Shown: positions 53,939-62,500 of the stretch, piece by piece
Layout of the letters: each line of letters opens with the position of its first letter
How positions within the stretch are numbered: position 1 is the stretch's first letter
Assembly (NCBI GenBank): GCA_965366625.1
Contig: CBDUGP010000004.1
Coordinates: 148,449-212,448 of the forward strand
DNA: 64,000 nt
Source: JAUIJL01 sp965366625
GTDB lineage: Bacteria > Acidobacteriota > Thermoanaerobaculia > Multivoradales > J023
Reading direction: 5' to 3'
The notes under the pieces: model-generated
Told to the model about the DNA's origin: nothing
Databases searched by the model: none
Seen by the model: only the letters and a program-made list of their open reading frames with translations
Position numbers and translations under genes: made by a program

Positions 53939-55642
53939 ATGACCCCTCTGCTTTCTGATCTTCCCGCCACCGTGCCCCAAGCCCTCGAGCGGGCGGGGCG
54001 TGCTTTTCCCGACCGTGGCATGGCGATCTTCGACGGCCGTGGTCGAAAATACCAACGCCGTACCTGGACCGAGGTTCACGCCGGTGCCCGCCGTGCCGCC
54101 GGCCAATGGGCAGCCCTGGGGGTTTCTCCGGGTGATCCGGTGATGATCTCCGTGCCCACCTCTTGGGCCTGGGTCGATGCCTGGTTAGGGGCATTGATGC
54201 GCGGTGCATTGCCGGTGGCGGTGGCACCCGGGTCGGCCATGGGTGCGGCAGAAGCCCACGTCCGCAAAGTGGATACCTTGGTCGAGCGCCTGGGGGCGAA
54301 ATTTGTGGTCAGCAGCGAGGCCTTGCGTCGCGATGCCCAGGCGTTGGGCGCCGACCACGCGGCGGGCGCGGTGTTGACACCGGCGGAGCTCGAAGGCACA
54401 ACCCCTTCGACGTTCGGAGCGCCCAATCCCGCCGTCGAAGAGATCGCATTTTTGCAGCTCACCAGCGGCTCGACCGGTTTACCTCTGGCCGTGCAAATCC
54501 CCCACGGTGCGGCGATCCACAACGCCGCCGCCACAGATGCCGCCATCGGCGCACCCCACGGCGGGCCCAGCGCGGTCTGGGCAGACTCCTTGGTCGGCTG
54601 GTTGCCGTTGCACCACGATATGGGCTTGATCGGTTGTTTCTTCCTGTCCATGCTCGCCGGTATCGACTTCTGGCTCTTCCCTCCGACCGCGTTTCTCGCC
54701 CGGCCTCGCACCTGGCTCGACCACTTGGGCAGCCACGGTAAGTCTTTTGTGCCGGCGCCCAATTTTGGGTATCAGCTGTGTGTGGAACGGGTCGGTGAGA
54801 AAGAGCGCGAAGGGCTGGACCTGAGCTCGTGGTGCTCGGCGATGACCGGTGCTGAAATGGTGCGCCCGGAAACCATCGACGCGTTTTGCCAGGCTTTCGA
54901 ACCGGTGGGATTCCGGCGCGAGGTCTTCCGGCCCTGTTACGGGCTGGCGGAAGCGACCCTGACGGTGGCGGTGGACCTGCGTGGGGAAGGTCCCAGGACC
55001 CGTCCTCTGCCCAGTTCGGCGTCTGGGTCCGACTTCGGCTTGAGCGAGGTGGTCTCGGTCGGAGTTCCGATTCACGACACCCAGATCCATGTGGTCGCCC
55101 CGAACGGGCAGCCGCTGCCGGAGGGCGAGATCGGCGAGGTGCAGGTGCAAGGACCGGGCATTTTCGCCGGTTATTACAACTCTCCGGAGGCCTCTGCCGC
55201 CGCCTTGACGAACGGTCGATTGGCCACCGGCGATCTAGGTTTCATGTGGCAAGGAGAACTCTATTTGACCGGCCGGATCAAAGATGTGCTGATCCTGCAC
55301 GGCCACAACATCATGCCCCACGAGCTGGAATGGCAAGCGGAAAGCGTGACCGATGCCGGCGGTTCCATGCGCACCGGCGCCTTTTCCGTCGCCCGCGGCG
55401 CCCAGGGCGAGGAGGCGGTGGTGGTGGTGGAAACCAATGATCGCGATGTCGACAAGCTCAACGAGATGGGCCGTGAGATCCGCAGCCGGATCGGCAAGAA
55501 TCTCTCCTTGCCGTTGGCGGATTTGGTCTTCGTGCGCCGCGGGCAGATTCCCAAAACCACCAGCGGCAAAGTTCAGCGTCGAGCCTTGAAGGCTCAATAT
55601 CTCGAAGGCACTCTCCAGCGTTTGGATCGATCCGAGGGATAA
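53939..55642 (+). CDS. Fatty acyl-AMP ligase (FAAL-type AMP-binding enzyme)
   Basis: 567 residues, a normal FAAL length. AMP-binding motifs: LQLTSGSTGLPLAV, YGLAEATL, and TGDLGFMWQGELYLTGRIKD. The C-terminal Lys is in KTTSGKVQRR. It would activate a fatty acid as acyl-AMP and hand it to the acyl carrier protein encoded 14 bases downstream. GAGG eight bases before the ATG supports the start. It is the first gene of a three-gene operon. Confidence 0.93.
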   Translation: MTPLLSDLPATVPQALERAGRAFPDRGMAIFDGRGRKYQRRTWTEVHAGARRAAGQWAALGVSPGDPVMISVPTSWAWVDAWLGALMRGALPVAVAPGSAMGAAEAHVRKVDTLVERLGAKFVVSSEALRRDAQALGADHAAGAVLTPAELEGTTPSTFGAPNPAVEEIAFLQLTSGSTGLPLAVQIPHGAAIHNAAATDAAIGAPHGGPSAVWADSLVGWLPLHHDMGLIGCFFLSMLAGIDFWLFPPTAFLARPRTWLDHLGSHGKSFVPAPNFGYQLCVERVGEKEREGLDLSSWCSAMTGAEMVRPETIDAFCQAFEPVGFRREVFRPCYGLAEATLTVAVDLRGEGPRTRPLPSSASGSDFGLSEVVSVGVPIHDTQIHVVAPNGQPLPEGEIGEVQVQGPGIFAGYYNSPEASAAALTNGRLATGDLGFMWQGELYLTGRIKDVLILHGHNIMPHELEWQAESVTDAGGSMRTGAFSVARGAQGEEAVVVVETNDRDVDKLNEMGREIRSRIGKNLSLPLADLVFVRRGQIPKTTSGKVQRRALKAQYLEGTLQRLDRSEG

Positions 55643-55656
55643 GCAAGGAATCTGAA

Positions 55657-55887
55657 ATGGACACAAAACAGTCGGTATTGGAAATTGTGGCTGAGGTCAG
55701 TGGGCGAGAAGCGAGCCAGATCACCCCTGAAATGGAGCTGGTCGCCGACCTGGCCATCGACTCGCCGAAAGCTTTGCAGCTGATTTTGGACCTGGAAGAC
55801 AAGCTCGGTGTGGAGATCAGCGATGAAGACGCCGCCAAAATGGATTCCGTGGGCGACATCCTCGATTTCTTCGCCGCCCAGGGCTGA
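55657..55887 (+). CDS. Acyl carrier protein
   Basis: 76 residues with the phosphopantetheine attachment Ser36 in LAIDSPKAL and the acidic helix II/III typical of ACPs (ILDLEDKLGVEISDED). AAGGA seven bases before the ATG. It sits between the FAAL and an acyltransferase, so it is probably a dedicated carrier rather than the housekeeping ACP of fatty acid synthesis. Confidence 0.95.
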   Translation: MDTKQSVLEIVAEVSGREASQITPEMELVADLAIDSPKALQLILDLEDKLGVEISDEDAAKMDSVGDILDFFAAQG

Positions 55888-55896
55888 GACGATCCG

Positions 55897-56640
55897 TTGA
55901 GTCTGCGAATCGACCCCCAGAGCCCCGTGGGAAGCCGCTTGATCCGCCTTGGGGCTTGGCTCATTCGAGTCGTCCTATCCACCTTGGGTCGGACCTATCG
56001 CGTCCGGGTGGTCGAGGGTGAGCAATACCTGAGCCGTTGGACCGAAACGCAAACGCCGAGCATCCTGAGCTTTTGGCACAATCGCGTTTTCATCGGCACC
56101 CACTACGTTTATCACCACCTCTTGCACCGGGGTTTCAAGATCGCGGTGTTGACCAGCCAAAGCCGCGACGGCGAGCTGGTGGCGCGGGTTGCCGAGCAAT
56201 GGGGATTGTCCGTGGTTCGAGGCTCGTCGAGCCGTGGCGGGTTGCAAGCTTTGCGCGCCCTACACCGGGCGGTCACGCGCGAGAGTTATTCACCGATCAT
56301 GATCCCCGACGGTCCCAGGGGACCGATCTACCAATTCAAGGCAGGAGTCGCGGTTTTAGCCCAAACCACCGGCGCACCCATCTTGCCCATGGGCCTAGCG
56401 GCCCAGCGATTCTTCACCCTGGGATCCTGGGATCGCCTGATCGTGCCCTGGCCGTTTTCACGGGTAGCCATCGCCTTCGGCGAGCCCCAGAGCCTGCCCC
56501 GAAAATTGACCGACGAAGCGCTCGAAAGCGAGTGCCGACGACTCGAATCCTTGATCGACGAGCTGACCCTGAAGGCCGAATCGGAACTCGGCGTCACGGA
56601 TCCCTCGAGACCCCGGGTCGAGCCTTCCGAGGCTGGATGA
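55897..56640 (+). CDS. Lysophospholipid acyltransferase-like protein, DUF374 family
   Basis: 247 residues. The acyltransferase catalytic His is in SFWHNRVF; IPDGPRGPIYQFKAGVAVLA and GAPILPMGLAA are typical DUF374 blocks. DUF374 proteins are LPLAT-superfamily members often near lipid A or lipopolysaccharide genes. The start is a TTG at 55897, nine bases after the ACP stop and without a strong Shine-Dalgarno. It is expected to move the acyl group from the ACP to a lipid acceptor at the inner membrane. Confidence 0.9.
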   Translation: MSLRIDPQSPVGSRLIRLGAWLIRVVLSTLGRTYRVRVVEGEQYLSRWTETQTPSILSFWHNRVFIGTHYVYHHLLHRGFKIAVLTSQSRDGELVARVAEQWGLSVVRGSSSRGGLQALRALHRAVTRESYSPIMIPDGPRGPIYQFKAGVAVLAQTTGAPILPMGLAAQRFFTLGSWDRLIVPWPFSRVAIAFGEPQSLPRKLTDEALESECRRLESLIDELTLKAESELGVTDPSRPRVEPSEAG

Positions 56641-56671
56641 ACCTTTCTTTAGCTAGGGTCCGTCCAGTTTT
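56633..56671 (+). terminator. Weak terminator candidate after the FAAL operon
   Basis: CTGGA (56633-56637) pairs with TCCAG (56663-56667) with a short inner stem, followed by four T. It overlaps the acyltransferase stop. The remaining gap to 56869 shows nothing else I can support. Confidence 0.25.
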
Positions 56672-56869
56672 GGCCTTTTCGAGGATCTAGAAGGCGCGGC
56701 GCGCCGAGCACGGACAGCGAGCGTGTCTGAGCGATACAGCACATAGATCGGCTTAAGCTCCTACACATCAGCAATTTGCGACGGTACCGCAGCGGTGGCG
56801 CGAGTTCGGAGCGACACGCGCAGGGCGTCGCGCCGACCCACCGAGAATCCATTCCTGGATGGGCACTAA

Positions 56870-59161
56870 CTAAGGGATCCTGGAGAACGGCAAGCCCGTG
56901 GCCGAGGACCACAAGGACATGTCGCCGGACTCAAAGCCGTCGAGGAAAAGGGCGTGGCAACTGTAAAGGCCCAGGTGCGAGGACGGCTGGTCCCCGGCGA
57001 TGGTGAAGTCGCCGCCCACGAAGAGGGTTTTCTCGCCGTTGTTGGTATATCCCATAATCTCGAAGGACGTGGCGTTGGTGCCGGTCCCGAGGGGCGTCCA
57101 CGTGGTGCCGTCCCATTTGGCGATATGGCTCAGAGGAGTACCCTCCGCCGAGCCCATGAACGGGCCGGCGGCATACAAGGCTGGCCCGTCGCCGAGATCG
57201 TAGGCCCCCAGGGCTTGCACGGAGGTCGGGAATCCTTCGAAAGTCGACCACGTGTTGCCGTCCCATTTTGCGATGCGATCGGCGGGCTGCCCCCCGGCAT
57301 GGGAGAAATGGCCGGCCGCGTAGAGGGCGGGACCGTTGCCGTCGTCGAAGATCGCCATCGCCTGGATCGTCAGATCGACGCCCATGCCGGGCGAGGTCCA
57401 GGACGTGCCGTCCCACTTGGCAATGTAGCCCGCAGGCTGACCGTCGATCCTTGTGAAGTTCCCCGCCACCCACAGGCCCGGGCCACTCCCATCGTCGAAT
57501 ACCACCATGTCGAACACAAATCGGTCGGTATCAGTGAAGGCTCCCCCCAAGGAACTCCACGACGTGCCGTCCCATTTTGCGATGTTGAAGGTCGAAACAA
57601 CCCCAGCGGAGGCAAACGAGCCGGCCGCATAGAGTGCCGGGCCGTTACCGTCGTCGAACACTTTGAGGGCCTGGACAGAGCCGTCGATTCCACTGCCCAA
57701 GGGCGTCCACGTGGTGCTGTCCCATTTTGCGATGCTACTGGCGTTGGTGCCGCCCGCTCGGTTGAACACACCCGCCGCATAAAGGGCCGGCCCCCCGCCG
57801 TCGTCAAACGACTCCAACGCGTATACCGAACCGTTGGTACCCCCTCCCACCTCCTGCCACGAGGTGCCGGTCCATTTGGCCACGTAGCTGCTCATCAGAC
57901 CGCCGGGCTCTTCGAAGCCGCCACCCACGTAGAGGGCTTCGCCGCTGCCGTCGTCATGGGCCACGAAGGCCCTGGCCCGCTGGGTCAGGCCGAATCCCGC
58001 CGAGGGGTCGTCTACCGATTGCCAGGCGCCGTCCCAACGGGCTACGTAGGGCGCCGACACATCCCCGGCTTGGCTAAAATCACCGACCGCAAAGAGCGCC
58101 TCTCCGGCACCGCTGTCATAAACCAACAATACGTTGGCGTCGCCGGCGATCCCTCCGTCTAAGTGTGACCACGAGGTACCATTCCATTTGGCGATCTGAT
58201 TGTAGGGCTGAGAATTGATGACCGAAAACGATCCTCCGATGTAGAGAGCCTCTCCAACCCCGTCGTCATAAACCGCCATGGCCCGGATCGAGCTACCCAC
58301 GTCGAGCTCGTCCGCCGACCAGGTTTGGCCGTCCCATCGAGCCAAACGGCGCGTGAAGGGTTTGTCTCCCACCCAGAAGGTTCCCGCCATGTAGAGTTCG
58401 GAATCGTAGACCACCAATGCAGATGGGTCGTGAAAACCCACCTCATGGTTGCCCACCATCAGATCGAAAGTTACCAATGACCACGAGCCGTCCCATTTGG
58501 CCAGCTTTCCGGACTCCATGCCGATGTTGAAGTTACCGATGGCGTAAGTCGCCATGCCGTCGCCGGCATCGAATTGCACGAGTTGGGTGATCTGGATGTC
58601 GTCGGCCACCGCCCACGTGCTGCCGTCCCAAGTGGCGTGTTGCACGGTCTCGCTTCCGACTTTGATGGAACCACGAACATGCAACACGGGATTGGGACCC
58701 TGTTGGAAGGCCACCAGATCCAAGACGAGGAGCGGCCCGTCGTCGCCGTCGGCCACCGAACTCCAAGAGGTGCCGTCCCATTTGGCCATCCTGGACGCGG
58801 GCACCCCTCCCGCCTCGGTGAAGTTTCCGGACACGTAGAGGGCCGGCCCATTGCCGTCGTCATAGACCGCGAGATCAGAGACCCAGGCGTTCACACCGCT
58901 GCCGAGAGCGCTCCACATGGTGCCGTTCCATTGAGCGATGTAGCCGACATCCATACCGTCCACGGTTTCGAATTTGCCACCGATGATCAACACCGGACCG
59001 TTGCCGTCGTCGAAGATGACCGAGTCGTACACCTGGTCACTCACTCCTCGGCTTCCGAAGCCCGGGACCCATTCACAGGTTTCCGCCAACGTCACTCCCG
59101 GAGCGAGGATAAAAATACCTAACAAGAAACCGAGGAATACGCGTGTCGATGTGGAAAGCAT
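56870..59161 (-). CDS. Secreted repeat protein, WDG-type propeller repeats
   Basis: 763 residues from the ATG at 59161, with AAGGAG seven bases upstream. Codons before it would place residues before the signal peptide (VFLGFLLGIFILAPGVTLA). It consists of about sixteen units of roughly 45 residues of the form YDDGNGPALYVSGNF ... IAKWDGTSWSSLG. This suggests one or two beta-propellers outside the cell. The C-terminus carries FLDGFESGDMSLWS, the same short tag seen in the protein at 16570-19149. No catalytic residue pattern is visible. Confidence 0.9.
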   Translation of the reverse strand: MLSTSTRVFLGFLLGIFILAPGVTLAETCEWVPGFGSRGVSDQVYDSVIFDDGNGPVLIIGGKFETVDGMDVGYIAQWNGTMWSALGSGVNAWVSDLAVYDDGNGPALYVSGNFTEAGGVPASRMAKWDGTSWSSVADGDDGPLLVLDLVAFQQGPNPVLHVRGSIKVGSETVQHATWDGSTWAVADDIQITQLVQFDAGDGMATYAIGNFNIGMESGKLAKWDGSWSLVTFDLMVGNHEVGFHDPSALVVYDSELYMAGTFWVGDKPFTRRLARWDGQTWSADELDVGSSIRAMAVYDDGVGEALYIGGSFSVINSQPYNQIAKWNGTSWSHLDGGIAGDANVLLVYDSGAGEALFAVGDFSQAGDVSAPYVARWDGAWQSVDDPSAGFGLTQRARAFVAHDDGSGEALYVGGGFEEPGGLMSSYVAKWTGTSWQEVGGGTNGSVYALESFDDGGGPALYAAGVFNRAGGTNASSIAKWDSTTWTPLGSGIDGSVQALKVFDDGNGPALYAAGSFASAGVVSTFNIAKWDGTSWSSLGGAFTDTDRFVFDMVVFDDGSGPGLWVAGNFTRIDGQPAGYIAKWDGTSWTSPGMGVDLTIQAMAIFDDGNGPALYAAGHFSHAGGQPADRIAKWDGNTWSTFEGFPTSVQALGAYDLGDGPALYAAGPFMGSAEGTPLSHIAKWDGTTWTPLGTGTNATSFEIMGYTNNGEKTLFVGGDFTIAGDQPSSHLGLYSCHALFLDGFESGDMSLWSSATGLPFSRIP

Positions 59162-59503
59162 GCCGAAGCTCCTTATTGCTCGATTCATAGACTGATTCAA
59201 AAGAACAAGGCGGTTTTTTCCATCAGGATCGATCAAATCGACCGAGAAAGTTTCAAACCCTCCTGCGCACAACTCTCGATTGTAGCTCTCGCCGGGCACA
59301 TTCCGTTTTTGGGGATTGAGAGCCTCTCTGGTCGCAGAACCAGGGAAAACCTACCGTGGTGAAATTGGAGATAGGTTTTTCCTGGTTTTTGTGATACCTT
59401 ACGACATCGAGAGGGGCTTTCCCTTCCGTGCATTCGTGAAATCTCGACAGTTTTAGGAAAAAGAGATTTCACTCGTAAGGATTTCAATTTTTGGGGATTG
59501 TCG
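59162..59503. promoter_or_regulatory. Divergent control region with two strong hairpins before the RHS gene
   Basis: A 16-base-pair stem with one wobble (AACCAGGGAAAACCTA 59338-59353 with 59372-59387), then a perfect 10-base-pair stem GTGAAATCTC/GAGATTTCAC (59436-59445, 59463-59472). A 13-base direct repeat (TTTTTGGGGATTG) lies at 59306-59318 and 59488-59500, the second overlapping the GGGGA ribosome-binding site of the RHS gene. No convincing -35/-10 pair is seen. Confidence 0.6.
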
Positions 59504-62500
59504 ATGAAACACTCTTCTCTCGGATCGGCCTGTCGGTTTCTGTGCCTCGTTTCGATGTTTTCCATTTTCTTCGGATCGCCGGCTCGGTCCTCGACTCCAC
59601 CGGAGGCTGAGCCGGCTTTGGTACTGGGAATCGCCGACGAGACCGGGCTCTATTCTGTGCCTCTCCACCCACCTGTCTCAGATCTGGAATCCGACCCGCA
59701 CCAGATTGCCGATCAAGCCGTGGATAGTTGGATCGTCGATCCTGAGCGGCAGATATCTTGGTTGTTGACCTCAGATTCGGTAGGCACGATGGATCTGGAA
59801 GGGCAGGTTCTTTGGCGTCGAACTCTGCCGGTTGACGACTCTTTGGATCTGGGCGAAAGGGGACGCGAGCGGCAAAGGGTCCGAGGGGCTTTGAATCCCG
59901 CCGACGGATCCCTTTGGATCAGCCACGGACGAAAGCTTTTTGCCTACAGCGGGGCGGGTCAGCTCTTGCAGGAATTCCAGCTCGAGACCGAGGCCGTGGA
60001 CCTCGCCATCGATTCCACCTCCAGTCGGTTGTGGATCGCCACCGAATCGGAGGTTTGGGTTTCCGATTCGGTTTCAGGGTCGAAGTTGCAGACCTTCACC
60101 TGGCCGGGCGATGCTGCCGGGGCCGTCACTGCCATCGGGATCGAGCGGTCCCTCGATCCCGATCAGGCCGATGCCCTTTGGGTCGCCAGGGGCTCGGAGC
60201 TGTGGCGTTTCGTCGAGCCCTCGGTGGCCGATCGTCGGCTTCCCACGAGCTTTGAATCCATCGACCGGATCGCCGTGTCCGCCGATGGCATCCTCTGGGC
60301 TGCTGCCGGCGATACCTTGTTTCAGGCCGACCCAAACTCCCAAGAGATTCGGTCGTTTCAGATCTTCGGACCTGGCGAAGATATTTCCGCCATGCTGCCC
60401 GACCGTCAGGGTGGCCTTTGGCTCGCCGACCCGTCGTCTCTCGCCCACCTCGATGCTTCGGGCCGACGTTTCGGCGAGGACTTGCCGTTCTCCGGTGTGC
60501 GCCAATTGGTGCACCTTCCGGCCAGGCCCGACGACCCGCCGGATTCGGAAGATTCTGAAGAATCGCCGCCGACCTTGGTCTTCCTCAGTCCCGAGCCCGG
60601 CGCCACGGTTTTCGATCTGCGTCCAGGGTTGACCTTTGGATTCGAATCGGAATCGGAACTCGACCTAGACAGCCTGCAGATCACCGTCGACGGTAACCCG
60701 CTCGATGTGATCTGTCAGTTGGGATTTGGTCGGTTGACCTGCCAACCTCGGCAAGATCTGCCCGTAGGAGATGCGATTTTCGCCGCCACGATTGCCGATG
60801 CTCGGGCTCTGCGGTCGGCCGAAATCTCACGGCAGATCGAGATCGCCTCTCCCGAGGACGATCCGGCGCCCCAGGTGGGCTTCGAGCCGACTTACACCCC
60901 GGTTGCCACGCCCCGTGGCGCACGGCCCCACACGCCGTTCGAGGTCGGTACCATCGATACCGTCGACACCACCTCGGGCAATCTCACGGCGCGCATTCCC
61001 CTCGGGCAGACCTACGAGGTCGGTCCCAAGCTCAGCTATCGATTTCAGGTGGTTCACAATTCCAACGCCTGGGATTTCGTCAAAGCCGATTGGTTCGCCG
61101 ATACCGAAACCAGCGAGCTGATCTTGCCGATCGCCAATCCGGGCAGTAACGCGGGCATCGGTTGGGAGATTCACTTCGGCAAGCTCTTCGCCCCTTTCGA
61201 CGAGCGTCCCTCGGGCTTGCCCCTCTACGACCAACCGCGATGGCCCAATCGCGACGCCGATCCCAGCGACCTCGACGATCGATGGATGTACGTCGCCCCG
61301 GACGGCGGCCGCCACTATCTCTACGCCCTGCCCGGTCGCAACAACGGCACTGCCTCCCTGCCGATTCGTTATTCCAAAGAAGGCGCCTTCCTGCGCCTGC
61401 AGAAAACCGACGCCTCCACCGTGAGGGTCGAATTCGCCGATGGCACTTATTCCGTATTCAAGCTCACGGGCGATGTCGTCGCGGGCACGGATTTCTGTGG
61501 CCAGGGCGCGAGCGGATGTTGGCGTCTCAACGCAACCCGCGACGCCTACGGCAACGCCATCTCGTTTTCCTACGCCCTCGACAGCGTCACCGAGCTCGAA
61601 ACCTGGACCGTCAGCGATTCCACGGGCCGATCCCACGAGCTGGTCTTCAGCGTCAGCGATGCCGACTCCGGTGGCGGTGACGGCCATCCGTCCTCAGCCA
61701 CCCTCGAGGGCGACGAGCCCGGCGATCTTCGACGGGTGTTGAAAGAGGCCAAGCTCGCTGCCTTCGGCAACAAAACCGCGGTCTACGGCTTCACATCGTC
61801 CGTGGAGCGCATCACCCGTCCGTGCCCCAACGAATGGGAGGTCGCGTCCGCTCTGCATTCGATCACCGTGCCGGTGTTGGAGCAGATCACGGTGCCGGAA
61901 GGCGTCCAGCCCTGGATCATCACCACCCACTTGCCCTATTTCGAGAACGCCTCTTGCGTCAACGCCTCCGCCCGGGTCGACGCCATCAGCTTGCCGACCC
62001 TGGGCGAGATCTTCTACGGTTACGCCAATTGGCGCATGCCCACCCGCTGTACCTATTCCAACAACCCGTCCGCCGAGGCCGAGTACACGGTGAGCGGGGT
62101 CACGACCCGCACGACCAAGGACCGCGAGGGCAACGTGGAAGGGATTTGGACCTACGGTTCCACCCTCACGCCGACCGTCGTCAGCGACGCTGAAATCTCC
62201 GGTCCGGGTTGTAAACGGGCCGAATTTCGCACCACCACAGTGAACGCGCCGGCCGGAGATAACGGTGTTTTCGCCCGCACAGTGTCCTACAGCTCCGTGG
62301 CCCAAGGACCTAAGAATCCGAGCTCCGGCACCGCCTACGACAGCTGGCAAGTGACCGACAACGGTTTGCCCTTCAATAAGGACACCGCCATCACCGGCAC
62401 CGACGGCACGAAGCTCTTCCTGTCCCAAAAGATCTATGAATGCACCGCTTCTGCGTGCACCGAAAACGAGAAGCAACGTTCCGTTTATCGCCGGTACACC

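Noticed and set aside
57000..59000. Regular repeats at 56870-59161 considered as a CRISPR-like or DNA repeat array
   Set aside because: The periodicity (about 135 bases) encodes protein propeller blades and the DNA copies diverge at third positions, so selection is on the protein.
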